DNA of 64,000 nucleotides, from the NCBI GenBank assembly GCA_958296225.1, contig OY282456.1:2232001-2296000 (forward strand), given 5' to 3'. How positions within the stretch are numbered: the stretch's first letter is position 1; each line of letters begins with the position of its first letter. Both the position numbers and the translations under genes were made by a program. The notes below the pieces were generated by a model. The model had not been told where the DNA came from. It searched no databases and saw only the letters and a list, made by a program, of their open reading frames with translations. This DNA is from an uncultured Dehalococcoidia bacterium (GTDB lineage: Bacteria; Chloroflexota; Dehalococcoidia; Lucifugimonadales; UBA3495). Positions 50,541 to 59,926 of the stretch are shown here, piece by piece.

Positions 50541-51704
50541 TTACAGCGGCTCCGTCCCTTCGCTCAGGATAGACAGATAGGCGTCATAGGCGAACAGGCG
50601 GTTGCTGCGTCCGCCGGTTATCTCCCGTGCAATTCCCAGGCTGACCAGCAAGTTCATCGCCGCCGCGGTCGTCGGGAAAGTCAACGCGGCGCTCTCGGCC
50701 GCGTCGCCAATTGACTGTATCGGACGCGACATCAGCCTCTCATGCACACGCAGCGCCGAGCCGGCCCGGCGCCCGGTCTGCTGTATCCGCTCCCGGTCTG
50801 CGGAGAACAGTTGCGACAGCCTTTGGGACGTGGCAAACGCGCCTTCCGCCGTTTGCCGTACCCCATCCAGGAAAAAGTCAAGCCAATCTTCCCAATCGCC
50901 GGTACGACGCACTTCGTTCAGCAGCGTGTAATAGTCGGAGCGATTCTGCTTGAAATACAGACTCAAATACAGTAGTGGGTCTTTCAGGACGCCGGCCTGG
51001 CAAAGCAGAAAAGTGATGAGCAGCCGCCCCACGCGCCCGTTGCCGTCCAGAAAAGGGTGAATCGACTCAAACTGTACATGGGCCAGCCCGGCCCGCACCA
51101 GTACCGGCAATCCATCCTCGCGAGCATGAAGGAACCGCTCTAGCGCTCCCATGCAATTGGCTACTTCAGTGGGGGGCGGGGGCACATAGACGGCAGTGCC
51201 CGGACGCCGGCCGCCAATCCAGTTCTGTGAGGTGCGAAACTCTCCCGGATGCAGTACGCTGCCCCGGCCGCTGGCGAGCAAAACACCGTGAATTTCCCGA
51301 ATCAGACGGTTAGACAACGGAAAATCCCCACGCAACCGTTCCAACCCATGCTCCAGAGCCGCAACGTAGTTGGATACCTCTACTACGTCGTTAACCGGCG
51401 CTCCGGGCGCATCGTCAAGTTCAAAGACCAACAGGTCCGACAGCGACGACTGCGTTCCTTCAATCTGTGAGGACAGCACCGCCTCTTTACGGACATAGGC
51501 GTAAATGAAAAGGGCCGGGTCCGGCAGCAAAGTCCCAATGCCGTCCAGCCTCCCCAGAGCCAGCGTTGCCTTTTCGAGGGACTGCTGCAACGTACCATCG
51601 AACGCCAGTGGCGGCGACGGCGGCAGCGGCTCCGGAATGAAAGCCCGAATTTCCTCGCCGCCGGATACCCAAACCTCGTACCGGCCGGCTTTTTGGCGTT
51701 GCAT
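50541..51704 (-). CDS. Fic-family AMP transferase with N-terminal inhibitory motif
   Basis: About 387 residues. The N-terminal helix has SSQIEGTQSSL, the inhibitory (S/T)xxxE(G/N) motif of class II Fic proteins. The core HPFLDGNGRVGRLL near residue 218 is the full catalytic HPFx(D/E)GNGRxxR. The C-terminal about 90 residues look like a winged helix (TFPTTAAAMNLLVSLGIAREITGGRSNRLFAYDAYL), common in this Fic group. It would AMPylate a protein target. ATG 51704 is used; upstream starts add only unlikely sequence. It stands alone next to the phage-like region. Confidence 0.85.
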   Translation of the reverse strand: MQRQKAGRYEVWVSGGEEIRAFIPEPLPPSPPLAFDGTLQQSLEKATLALGRLDGIGTLLPDPALFIYAYVRKEAVLSSQIEGTQSSLSDLLVFELDDAPGAPVNDVVEVSNYVAALEHGLERLRGDFPLSNRLIREIHGVLLASGRGSVLHPGEFRTSQNWIGGRRPGTAVYVPPPPTEVANCMGALERFLHAREDGLPVLVRAGLAHVQFESIHPFLDGNGRVGRLLITFLLCQAGVLKDPLLYLSLYFKQNRSDYYTLLNEVRRTGDWEDWLDFFLDGVRQTAEGAFATSQRLSQLFSADRERIQQTGRRAGSALRVHERLMSRPIQSIGDAAESAALTFPTTAAAMNLLVSLGIAREITGGRSNRLFAYDAYLSILSEGTEPL

Positions 51705-51901
51705 AGCGCCGCATCCTCCTCGCTTATTTACGCGAACTTCAATAACGGCGACCGTAATTAAAGTTAACACGCCCAAATTTTAACGACGCTCTAACCGTCG
51801 GTCAATGGGGCTGGCCCTGATTAAGCAAATTTGAATCGCGATGAACGTCATTCAAATTTTAGCACTCAAACTTTGATGCCGCGTCCTCGCCGCCATACCC
51901 C

Positions 51902-53917
51902 CTACACCCCGGTCAGCCACCATCGCGCCTGCCCTGCTCCGCCGGCTCCGGCGCTTACCTCCATACCCTCCAGCAGCCAGGCGCCGGCGATGCCCTGGGC
52001 GGCGGCCTGCACTTCCACTACGTCCGACACCCGGCCCTCGGCCGCCGCCCGCCGGTTGGCGGCGGCGGACAGCGGCAGCGTTACCGCCAGCTGCGGCCGC
52101 TGGCGGGAGCGTTCCGCCAGCCGGGACTCGGCCGCTCCCTGGGCGGCGGCGTAGTTGTCGGCGTACCGGCAACGCACCACCCCGGCGGGGGCGTCATCGC
52201 CGGTATCGGGAGCCGCCGCGCGGTGCGTTGCGGCGTCCCCAAGCTCCCAGCTGTGGGCCGCGTAGAGGCGCAGGCGGTGCAGATACGCCGTCTGCCTTCC
52301 CGAATTGCGGACGCGCAGCATCAGGCCCCGGCCCGACACGCCCGACTGCGCCTCGGCCAGCGGCGCTACCGTTATCCACCCCGTGGCATCCGCGCCGGTG
52401 CCGTCGGCGTTGTTGGTGGCCTGGTAATCGGTGTTGGCGACGGGGGTAGCCACATCCTGGATGACGTCCCACCCGTCCGCCGTCGCCAGAATCCGGGCCT
52501 CGCCTTGCGCGGCCACCGCCAGGGGTTCGGCAAGACTCCACACCGGCTGACGCCCCTTGTCCGCCGGGCGACGGTAACTAAAGATGGCCCGCTTTTCGAC
52601 GGATGCGGCGCCATCGTTCCAGCGCAAGGCGGCGGCATAGGGGCCGGCGCTATCGGAGTTGTCGGCTATGGAGAATCTGGCCAGCGTAGCCGGGGCGTTG
52701 TGGCTGCGGACGGCGGCGCGCGCTGAGGCCGCCTCCAGCCGGATGCGGCCCAAGCCGTCGGCGTAAATCAGGCCGTGCTCCTCCTGCTGCACGCGGCGCA
52801 GAGCGCGGGACGCCGGTACATCCCAGACGGAGCGGGGGCCGCCGGTCAGCAGCATCCGTCCACCGTCAAGGGCATAATCCGCCGGCGCCAGGCCGGCCCA
52901 GCCCAGAATGGCGGCGGCAACATCGCCGGCGCGCATCGGGCCGCCGGACAGGGCGCGATACAGTCGCACCGATTCCAGCCGGCGCAAGGCATCGGCGGCG
53001 GTAATGCGGCATTTGCCGGCGGCATAGTCCGGCCGGATGGCGGTGATGCGTCCGCTGAACAGACTGCGGCCCACGCTGAAATCGCCCCAACGGTCAACCG
53101 TGTTGCGAAAGCCGCGCCACAGGCCATGCCGCCCCGACGCCGGCGCGCCGGCGATGCTGCCGGCCGCCAGAATCTCTTTACGGACGACGCCGGCCGCTTG
53201 CTGATTGGTGGCATAGACGCGAACGCCGCCGTCCGGCTGCTCAATCTCCAGGTCATACCAGACGGACGCATCCAGAGCGTCGCCGGTGGCGAGCAGAGTT
53301 ACCGCCCGACCGGATACCCGCTCCAGTCTGGTGGCGGCGCTGGTGAAACGCAGACGCAGGCAGTCGTTCCGCGCCGCGCAACGCAGCGCGAACCCGCCCA
53401 GGCCGTTGCTGACGCGGCGGTAACCCACGGTCAGCGTCGCCAGCGGGTCGCCGGTATCCAGCAGGGCCACGGCGTCGGAAGGCCGTCCCCGGCCGATGAC
53501 GCCATACGCCGCGCCGTCCCGCAGGGAGAAACCGCCGGCGGTGCCGGCAACCTCCCACCGGACGGCGCCATGGGGCGCGGCGCGGCCGTGCAAATCCACC
53601 GGCGCGGCGCGGTTGGTGATGAAATCGTCGCCGAGCCAGCCGGCGCGCAGCCGGATTTCCCGGCCGGGCTGCACGTTCTGGCCCAGCGGCCCGCCGGCGT
53701 TGCTGGGCGTATAGCGATGGTCCAGATTACGCAGCGTCAGCTCCAGCGTTGCCGGCGGCGCGAACTCCGGCGCCGGCAGCCCACGGCGACCGGCGCGCCA
53801 GCGCAGCCCCAGCACGTCGTCGGATATATCCACGTCATCCGCGCCCCAAACTCCGGCCCCTGCCCAGTCAACCCAAACCTGCCAGCGCAGGGCCGGCGTG
53901 TTAGAAACACTCACCAT
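51902..53917 (-). CDS. Phage tail protein-like
   Basis: A 671-residue protein with AGREIRLRAGWLGDD, GRITAIRPDYAAGKCRITAADALRRLESVRLYRAL and a long beta-rich C-terminal half. It shows the layout of siphophage distal tail/host-recognition proteins (an N-terminal tail-like domain that defines a coordinate system, then long domains). It lies downstream of head and tail genes on the same strand. ATG 53917 has AGGAAGG about 8 nt upstream. I cannot name a family with certainty. Confidence 0.55.
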   Translation of the reverse strand: MVSVSNTPALRWQVWVDWAGAGVWGADDVDISDDVLGLRWRAGRRGLPAPEFAPPATLELTLRNLDHRYTPSNAGGPLGQNVQPGREIRLRAGWLGDDFITNRAAPVDLHGRAAPHGAVRWEVAGTAGGFSLRDGAAYGVIGRGRPSDAVALLDTGDPLATLTVGYRRVSNGLGGFALRCAARNDCLRLRFTSAATRLERVSGRAVTLLATGDALDASVWYDLEIEQPDGGVRVYATNQQAAGVVRKEILAAGSIAGAPASGRHGLWRGFRNTVDRWGDFSVGRSLFSGRITAIRPDYAAGKCRITAADALRRLESVRLYRALSGGPMRAGDVAAAILGWAGLAPADYALDGGRMLLTGGPRSVWDVPASRALRRVQQEEHGLIYADGLGRIRLEAASARAAVRSHNAPATLARFSIADNSDSAGPYAAALRWNDGAASVEKRAIFSYRRPADKGRQPVWSLAEPLAVAAQGEARILATADGWDVIQDVATPVANTDYQATNNADGTGADATGWITVAPLAEAQSGVSGRGLMLRVRNSGRQTAYLHRLRLYAAHSWELGDAATHRAAAPDTGDDAPAGVVRCRYADNYAAAQGAAESRLAERSRQRPQLAVTLPLSAAANRRAAAEGRVSDVVEVQAAAQGIAGAWLLEGMEVSAGAGGAGQARWWLTGV

Positions 53918-54011
53918 ACTAACCTTCCTGATACAATTGCCGTGTTACCGCACAACCGTCGCTCCCGCTGGCGCCGGAGCAAGGGTCTGACCGCATTGGA
54001 GCGAACCCTCT

Positions 54012-54371
54012 ATGTCGCCTATGTCGCAGCAGCACGCCAGGACAGCCCAGGACTTCCTGGACGCCGCCGACGGTCATTTCGCCGCGGCAGAGCCGCTGCC
54101 GGCTTACGAAAATATGTGGCGCGCCGCGGCCTACGCCCTGGCCGCCGTGGCCCGGCAGCGGGGTTGGCCCGCCGACGACGCCCGCGCGCTGCAAACCGCC
54201 GCCGACCGCCTGGCCGACGCCGCCGGCGACCACCACCTGCGCCACCAGTTCGCCATTGCCCAACAGTTCCGCGCCAGGTTCAACTACGGATTCGTCGAAG
54301 GGCATCACCTGGCCGATTACTGCCGGCAGATTCGCCAGTTCGTGGCCCGGATGCTGGCCCTGCTGGAATAG
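54012..54371 (+). CDS. PaREP1/HEPN-like protein
   Basis: About 119 residues, all helical: AQDFLDAADGHFAAAEPLPAYENMWRAAAYALAAVARQRGW, then GDHHLRHQFAIAQQFRARFNYGF. The order fits PaREP1-type HEPN proteins, often parts of toxin-antitoxin or RNA-processing modules. The canonical RxxxxH of active HEPN RNases is not obvious, so activity is uncertain. It is on the opposite strand to the surrounding phage genes, as are the three small genes after it. Confidence 0.6.
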   Translation: MSPMSQQHARTAQDFLDAADGHFAAAEPLPAYENMWRAAAYALAAVARQRGWPADDARALQTAADRLADAAGDHHLRHQFAIAQQFRARFNYGFVEGHHLADYCRQIRQFVARMLALLE

Positions 54372-54454
54372 CTCCGGCTCCCGACCCGCCCTTGCCGCCG
54401 CCAACCTTGCCTGACATAATCCCATAACTTCCCCCTGCCACAGGAGCGTTTGCG

Positions 54455-54757
54455 ATGATTAACCCCGAAGACTATATGCTCTACGGCTTTCTGGCCTTTA
54501 TCTCGCTGCTGCTGGTTACCATCATTGCCATGCTGTTCCGGCAGTCCCGCGACATCGGCCGGCTGGAGGGCCAAATCAGCAGCCTCACCGCCCGCATTGA
54601 ACGGCTCGAAGAACAGGTTGCCAACCTGCGCGAACAGGTTGCCGAAATCAGAGGAATGCTAACCTCCCTGAACGAGCGCGTGGACCTGCTCTTGCGCCAT
54701 CGCCATAACAATGCCGGCCAGGTAGTCATCACTCCCGAGGAAGTGGCCGCCGACTGA
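54455..54757 (+). CDS. Single-helix membrane protein with coiled coil, tandem copy 1
   Basis: A 100-residue protein with one N-terminal membrane helix (YGFLAFISLLLVTIIAMLF) and a long coiled coil (LEGQISSLTARIERLEEQVANLREQVAEIRGMLTSLNERVDLLLRH). The end is VVITPEEVAAD. RBS AGGAG. It is the first of three tandem copies inserted in the phage-like region. Confidence 0.7.
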   Translation: MINPEDYMLYGFLAFISLLLVTIIAMLFRQSRDIGRLEGQISSLTARIERLEEQVANLREQVAEIRGMLTSLNERVDLLLRHRHNNAGQVVITPEEVAAD

Positions 54758-54855
54758 ACAGCGCAGCGTCACCACACCCCCGGCGCTGCCAACCCGTTCT
54801 GCCGGTAATCCGACAGGACAGGCAGACGAACTTGCCCGCCACAGGAGCCTTTGCG

Positions 54856-55200
54856 ATGATTAACCCCGAAGACTATATGCTCTACGGCTTTCTGGCCTTT
54901 ATCTCATTGCTGCTGGTTACCATCATTGCTATGCTGTTCCGGCAGTCCCGCGACATCGGCCGGTTGGAGGGCCAAATCAGCGGCATCCACGACCAAATCA
55001 GAGGCATCCACGACCAGCTCAGCAGCCTCACCGCCCGCATTGAACGGCTCGAAGAACAGGTTGCCAGCCTGCGCGAACAGGTTGCCGAAATCAGAGGAAT
55101 GCTAACCTCCCTGAACGAGCGCGTGGACCTGCTCTTGCGCCATCGCCATAACAATGCCGGCCGGGTAGTCATCACTCCCGAGGAAGTGGCCGCCGACTGA
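54856..55200 (+). CDS. Single-helix membrane protein with coiled coil, tandem copy 2
   Basis: A 114-residue copy with the same membrane helix and end. The coiled coil is longer by two seven-residue units (ISGIHDQIRGIHDQLSSL). ATG 54856 is equivalent to the start of copy 1 and is preceded by the same AGGAG leader. An upstream ATG at 54832 is not used. Confidence 0.7.
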   Translation: MINPEDYMLYGFLAFISLLLVTIIAMLFRQSRDIGRLEGQISGIHDQIRGIHDQLSSLTARIERLEEQVASLREQVAEIRGMLTSLNERVDLLLRHRHNNAGRVVITPEEVAAD

Positions 55201-55314
55201 ACAGCGCAGCATCACCACACCCCCGGCGCTACCAACCCATTTTGCCGGTAATCCGACAGGACAGGCAGACGAACTTGCCCGCCACGACTTTCCTCCGCCA
55301 CAGGAGCCTTTGCG

Positions 55315-55691
55315 ATGATTAACCCCGAAGACTATATGCTCTACGGCCTTCTGGCCTTTATCTCACTGTTGCAGGTTACCATCATCGCTATGCTGTTCCG
55401 GCAGTCCCGCAAAATCCGCCGGCTGGAGGGCCAACTCAGAGGCATCCACGACCAGCTCATCATCCTCAATCAGAAGATTGATGCAATCAACAGGAGCCTT
55501 ACCGTCATATTGAACGACTCGCAGAGCAGATTGTTGACCTGCGCGAACAGGTTGCCAACCTGCGCGAACAGGTTGCCGAAATCAGAGGAATGCTGACCTC
55601 CCTGAACGAGCGCGTGGACCTGCTCTTGCGCCATCGCCATAACAATGCCGGCCAGGTAGTCATCACTCCCGAGGAAGTGGCCGCCGACTGA
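55315..55691 (+). pseudogene. Single-helix membrane protein with coiled coil, tandem copy 3, frameshifted
   Basis: The frame opens like copies 1 and 2 (MINPEDYMLYGLLAFISLLQV) and contains IHDQLIILNQKID, but near 55500 (about SLTV) it leaves the frame and stops at 55596. The remainder, RHIERLAEQIVDLREQVANL up to VVITPEEVAAD and TGA at 55691, is intact in the next frame. A single-base change has broken the gene. Confidence 0.8.
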
Positions 55692-55702
55692 ACAGCGCAG
55701 CG

Positions 55703-56134
55703 TCACCACACCCCCAGCGCCGCCGGCCCGTCCTGCCGGAAACGCGCCTCGAACCGCACCGGCTCGCCGGCTTTGCTGGTAATCCGATAGGACAGGCAGA
55801 CGAACTTGCCCGCTACCCGACGCTGACCCGGCGCATTGCCCGCCGGCCCGTAGTGCACCGTCACCGCGCGGCCCACGATGCCCGACAGCGCCGCGTCCGG
55901 CCCGATGCCCGGCGTGTCGTCCCAGCGGCCCGACAGCGCGAACTCCTGGGCCACTTCCCGGCCCGCCGCCGTCCGGCCCGCCGTGTCGTTGATGCCCGTG
56001 GCGTCCAGCGCGCTCAACTCCCGGCCCAGTGGCCCGATGCGCTCTACCCAGGGCGACAGGTCGCGCATCACGTCGTTGGCGTCGGCCACGGCCACGTAGC
56101 TGCGGCTGGCGCTGGCGTATCCGGTCATCGTCAC
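55703..56134 (-). CDS. Phage tail tube-like protein
   Basis: A 143-residue protein (TGYASASRSYVAVADANDVMRDLSPWVERI, then GREVAQEFALSGRWDDTPGIGPDAAL and a beta-rich end with FEARFRQDG). Position (after the head-tail connector, translationally overlapping it) and size fit a siphophage tail tube or tail completion protein. GTG 56134 overlaps the connector stop; ATG 56128 is the alternative. Confidence 0.55.
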   Translation of the reverse strand: MTMTGYASASRSYVAVADANDVMRDLSPWVERIGPLGRELSALDATGINDTAGRTAAGREVAQEFALSGRWDDTPGIGPDAALSGIVGRAVTVHYGPAGNAPGQRRVAGKFVCLSYRITSKAGEPVRFEARFRQDGPAALGVW

Positions 56135-56961
56135 ACCCCCAGGGCCGCCGCGCGGCGACGGAAAGGTTCCAGCAGGGCGCGCGCCGTCGGGTCAATGCCG
56201 TCCGCATCCGCCGGGTTATTGCCCGCCGGCGGCGCAAAGGGCGCCGACTGCCGTTCCCGCCACCAGGCGGCGGCCTGCCGCAAACACGCCTCCGTTACGG
56301 CGTCCGGGTATCGGTACACCCACACCGCCGCCGCCGCCGCGTGCGCCGCCGCCGGCGTTCCGTTGACGCCGCGCCGCACCGTCAGCGTCGCTGTGCCGCC
56401 GCCGGTTGCGTACATATCCTCGTCGTCAATCCGTATGGTATGCCCGGCCGACACGATGCCGTTGGCCGGAGACACCGACACGGCGGCATCGTCCACTGCC
56501 ACGGGGGAACCGCCGGCAACTTGCAGCCCGGTGTCCTCCCGGACGCTGCCGTAGCCCCAAATCCCGGTCACCGCCACGCCGGCCCGGCTCAGCGGAAACC
56601 GGCGGATGGTATCCGACGACAGCATAATCCGCGTGTAGGGCCGGCCGCCGGGTTCGGCCGGCGCCGCGTTCAGGGGGTAGGGCAGCCAATGACCCGACGG
56701 CCAGTTGGCCCATTCCCCCGCCGCGCCGCGCACCCGCAGCGCAGCGACGGCAATCAGGTCGGGCACCGCCAGGGCGGCCCGGCCCGTGCCGTCAAACCGC
56801 CGCTCGGCGTGGACGGCCGCAAAACTCCGGTCGCAATAGCCCTCAATCCGGCGGGACGCCGCCTCCAGCAGCCCCAGCAGCCGGCCATCGTGGGCGTCAT
56901 CCGGCACGTTCAGCAGCGATGCCGATTTCAGCGTCGCCAGGTCGGCATAAGCGTTGACCAT
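56131..56961 (-). CDS. Phage head-tail connector-like protein
   Basis: A 276-residue protein. MVNAYADLATLKSASLLNVPDDAHDGRLLGLLEAASRRIEGYCDRSF is the helical N-terminus typical of gp6-type connectors; the C-terminus DAVTEACLRQAAAWWRERQSAPFA returns to helix. A beta-rich insert lies between. It follows the capsid gene, the normal place for a connector. ATG 56961 has GGAG upstream. Confidence 0.7.
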   Translation of the reverse strand: MVNAYADLATLKSASLLNVPDDAHDGRLLGLLEAASRRIEGYCDRSFAAVHAERRFDGTGRAALAVPDLIAVAALRVRGAAGEWANWPSGHWLPYPLNAAPAEPGGRPYTRIMLSSDTIRRFPLSRAGVAVTGIWGYGSVREDTGLQVAGGSPVAVDDAAVSVSPANGIVSAGHTIRIDDEDMYATGGGTATLTVRRGVNGTPAAAHAAAAAVWVYRYPDAVTEACLRQAAAWWRERQSAPFAPPAGNNPADADGIDPTARALLEPFRRRAAALGV

Positions 56962-56977
56962 TACATTCTCCTGATGC

Positions 56978-57002
56978 CCCCTCTCCCGCGTTGGGAGAGG
57001 GG
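56978..57002. repeat. CCCTCTCCC-type hairpin between connector and capsid genes
   Basis: CCCCTCTCCC GCGTT GGGAGAGGGG is a near-perfect palindrome in the 64-bp gap between the capsid gene stop and the connector start. It may act as a processing or attenuation site; no U-run follows. Confidence 0.6.
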
Positions 57003-57025
57003 TTAGGGTGCGGGCCGCAGCCCGG

Positions 57026-58369
57026 CTAGACCGTGATGTTGTACTGCAACGCCGTGTGCGTGGCCGACGCCCGCGCGCCGGTGCGTTCCATAAACGCCAG
57101 CCGCATACTCACCACCATGATGTTCTGCCGCTTCTGGATGTCGCGGGTGGTTTCAATCATCAGCTCCCGGCGAAAGCCCAGCCGCCATTGGGCGCGGTTC
57201 ACCACCAGCAGCCGGCCTTTGGTGTTGGCGCCGCCGTCGGTAACTTTGCCGTCGGCGTCGGACTGGGCCAGCTGCTCCGACACGATGACCGGAATGCCGT
57301 CCACCTGGGCCAGCTGGCCGTTGAGCAGCGTCGCCTGCGGCCCCAGCTTGTCCAGCGTGCGAAACTCGCCAACGGCCAGCGACTTGATGTAAGTGCTCAC
57401 GTCGGCCACGTAGGCCAGCTCCGACGGGCGCACGCCGTACTTGCCCAGCTTGCCCCGGATTTCGTTGAACATATCGGCGCTGGGCGCGGCGGCGTGGTCG
57501 TTGCCCTGCGCGGTGTTGTCCACCAGGGGCAGATGGAGCAGCCCGTCAAACCCCAGCAGCCAGTGCGCCTTGCCCGCCGTGGCCGCGCTGATGGTGGTTC
57601 CGTCGGCATTGATGTTGTTGGTAGCCGTGGTGTCGGCGTTCAGCAGCACGTCGTCGATGACCTCCACCGCGTTGCGCACCAGCGTGCTGCGCACCTCCGC
57701 GGCCATGGCAATCACGGCGTCCTCATCCAGCGTCAGCGACCAGGGCACTTCGGCCACCAGCTCGTGGGCGGTCAGCGTCTGGCGGGCCGTGGTCAGCGCC
57801 GTTTCCGTGGTGGCGGTGTTCTCCACGCCGGGATACCAGGATACGTTGCCCAGCTGCAGCGGAATCTCAAAGGGATTGGTGGGCATATCCACGCGGGTGA
57901 ACAGGGCGGCGATGTGGGTATCCAGATTGATGTCGGCCCACAGCGCGGCGGCCTCGCCGGTGGCGACCAGTTCATCGCCGCTGCCGGCGGTGGTACTGTC
58001 CATCGCCGCTTTCAGATTGGACTGCCAGTCCTCCAGCACGCGGGGACTAACCTCGCCCGGCGTGCCGGATAAAGAATCGTGCTGCTGCGCCGCCAGCACG
58101 CTGCGCACGCAGGCCAGGTCCAGGGCGTCCATACCGCGATACTTGCCGGCCGGCACCCGGGGCCGGTCGCCGCCGCCGCCGTAATTCGCCAGCAGCGCCT
58201 TGCGCTCGCCGGCGCGCTGCTGCTCCACAATCTCGCTGACGGCCCGGCTCAACCGGCCCACCTCTTCCCGCAGGGGCGGGATGTCGGCGTCCAGTCGTTG
58301 ACGGTAAAACTCCCGCACCTCCGCCACCTCGTTCTTGATGGTTTCCAGTTCCCAGGTTGAGAGGGTCAT
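57026..58369 (-). CDS. HK97-type major capsid protein
   Basis: A 447-residue protein. The N-terminal 60 residues are a coiled-coil delta domain (LETIKNEVAEVREFYRQRLD, VSEIVEQQRAGERKAL) as in HK97 capsids. The core shows WADINLDTHIAALFTRVDMPTNPFEIPLQ, HELVAEVPWSLTLDEDAV, YVADVSTYIKSL and VVNRAQWRLGFRRELMIETTRDIQKRQNIMVVSMRLAF. It forms the shell after proteolysis by the protease encoded upstream. AAAGGAG precedes the ATG. The gene is intact. Confidence 0.85.
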   Translation of the reverse strand: MTLSTWELETIKNEVAEVREFYRQRLDADIPPLREEVGRLSRAVSEIVEQQRAGERKALLANYGGGGDRPRVPAGKYRGMDALDLACVRSVLAAQQHDSLSGTPGEVSPRVLEDWQSNLKAAMDSTTAGSGDELVATGEAAALWADINLDTHIAALFTRVDMPTNPFEIPLQLGNVSWYPGVENTATTETALTTARQTLTAHELVAEVPWSLTLDEDAVIAMAAEVRSTLVRNAVEVIDDVLLNADTTATNNINADGTTISAATAGKAHWLLGFDGLLHLPLVDNTAQGNDHAAAPSADMFNEIRGKLGKYGVRPSELAYVADVSTYIKSLAVGEFRTLDKLGPQATLLNGQLAQVDGIPVIVSEQLAQSDADGKVTDGGANTKGRLLVVNRAQWRLGFRRELMIETTRDIQKRQNIMVVSMRLAFMERTGARASATHTALQYNITV

Positions 58370-58387
58370 AAACTTGCAGTCTCCTTT

Positions 58388-58474
58388 GCGTTGTCCTGTG
58401 CGTTGTCCTGTGCGTTGTCCTGTGCGTTGTCCTGTGCGTTGTCCTGTGCGTTGTCCTGGTTGCGTTGTCCTGGA
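58388..58474. repeat. 12-bp tandem repeats in the capsid gene leader
   Basis: Five perfect TTGTCCTGTGCG units (58391-58450) and partial units to 58474. On the capsid strand each unit contains AGGA, just upstream of the true RBS. Copy number may vary by slippage. Confidence 0.9.
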
Positions 58475-58559
58475 TAGGGGCGGCCCTGGCGGCGGCTGCT
58501 ACGTCGCGCCGGCATCCCGCAGTTGGTGAACCACCAATGGGCGGCCCTGGCGGCGGCGG

Positions 58560-59168
58560 CTACGTCCGTAGTGTACGCAGCAGCGACACCACCGCCGTTG
58601 CCGCCGCCCTGCTGCCGTTCTCCCGCAGCAGCGCCCCGTCGTTGGCCGGCACGGGAACCGCGCTGATTTCCAGCAGTTCCTGCTCCAGAAAGCGGATGCC
58701 CAGAAAAGCGCCGCTGCGCGCATCCCGCCGCTCCTCAAACCGCAACGGGCGAAACCCGACGGAAACGCCCCGCTGGTAGCCCTGCCGGTACAGGCTGGCG
58801 ATGTTCTGGGCAAACTCGGTGGGCGCAAACTCCAGGCGGGCCAGCAGCGCCCGTTCGTCCTGCCACACCGCTTGCGCCCGCCCGATGGCCGGCCGGCGGT
58901 AATCGTGGGCCCAGAGAATGACCGGATTGCGACGATAGCCCTCCAGATGCCACCCGTCGGGCGACACCACATCGCCGTGCCGGTCAACCTCTCCGGTCGA
59001 GGCCACTACCGTCAGCAAACCGCCGGCGGCGCGTTCCGTCACGGCGTCGCCGGCGTCCCTGCCGGCCGGCGCGGCGTCGCCGGCCCACCGGCACACCGCC
59101 GGGGCCTCGCCGCCGCCGCTGCGGTAGGAATCCAACGCCCGCCGCAGCGCCGCCCGTTCCTGCATCAT
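58560..59168 (-). CDS. HK97-type prohead protease
   Basis: A 202-residue protein with VVASTGEVDRHGDVVSPDGWHLEGYRRNPVILWAHDYRRPAIGRA, holding the His of the S78-type active site, and ASLYRQGYQRGVSVGFRPLRFEERR with the Ser. It cleaves the capsid delta domain. ATG 59168 has GAGGAGG about 9 nt upstream. The usual upstream portal and terminase genes are absent: the next 160 bp are non-coding and then a transposon-like element begins. Confidence 0.82.
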   Translation of the reverse strand: MMQERAALRRALDSYRSGGGEAPAVCRWAGDAAPAGRDAGDAVTERAAGGLLTVVASTGEVDRHGDVVSPDGWHLEGYRRNPVILWAHDYRRPAIGRAQAVWQDERALLARLEFAPTEFAQNIASLYRQGYQRGVSVGFRPLRFEERRDARSGAFLGIRFLEQELLEISAVPVPANDGALLRENGSRAAATAVVSLLRTLRT

Positions 59169-59332
59169 ACGAACCTCCTCAGGCCGGCCGGCACGATGCG
59201 GCGTCCGCGTTCCACCGCAAAAAGCCGGCGGAACCGACCCGGCGTCAGGTCAGTCCCACCGGCCAATGATTATCGGATTTAGTACAGGTTAGCGGCCGGC
59301 TTCGCCACCCGTCAACGGCGAAATGTCAGCCG

Positions 59333-59926
59333 GGCAGCGTTCCGTTGCCGGCGGTCGGGGCTTTGCAAAGCCATTAAAGCCCTCTCCCCCTGCGGGAGAG
59401 GGGTAGCCATCCGCCCGGGGCAGGTAGCCCTCTCCCCCTGTGGGAGAGGGTTGGGAGAGGGGTAGCCATCCCGCTCCGGCCCCCGCAAAACCAGCCCCTC
59501 GCACTTTGCGCCGCCCCTGCCCACTGACAACCCCCCTTTGACAACCGCGAACATCGGTACTATACTGCAACCTATCACGTGAATCCCAGTCCCGCCAGAG
59601 GTCAACCGGTCGTCAACGGCCAGTCAGCACAAAATCGCATATCGGCGTCGTGGAGACCCCTCGTCCAATGCTTACGCGAGTACGGTCTAACCGGCCAACA
59701 GCGACTGCCACCGCGCTGCGTGGCTGCGCCCTTAAAGCGCAGCTCACGAACCATCGGAGCAAAACTTTGCGTAAATCCCCCGGCCGTGGGGCTGACAATG
59801 ACCGGTAACCTCTGGCCCGCACACCCCATCCCGCCAACCGCCTAAACCAGCAAAAGGACGCATTGCCAATGAACCCAGCCCACCACCGCAGAGGAATAAC
59901 CAAACCACCGGAAACGGAACGCTGCC
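59333..59926. mobile_element. Transposon-like element (MITE-like), copy 2, inverted
   Basis: This 594-bp element is the reverse complement of the one at 4985-5544, with the same terminal inverted repeats (GGCAGCGTTCCGTTGCCGG at the left end). It contains two CCCTCTCCC-type hairpins (59380-59403 and 59428-59450), where copy 1 has one. The flanks show an imperfect direct repeat (TGTCAGCCG and TGTCAGCAG, one base offset), perhaps a decayed target duplication. It fills the gap between the protease gene and the glycosyltransferase locus. No transposase gene. Confidence 0.8.

Noticed and set aside
52775..54427. 550-residue plus-strand ORF
   Set aside because: Antisense to the tail-like gene and then out of frame with the HEPN-like gene; no recognisable domain.
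58388..58474. CRISPR array
   Set aside because: The 12-bp units are contiguous with no spacers, and no cas genes are in the window.
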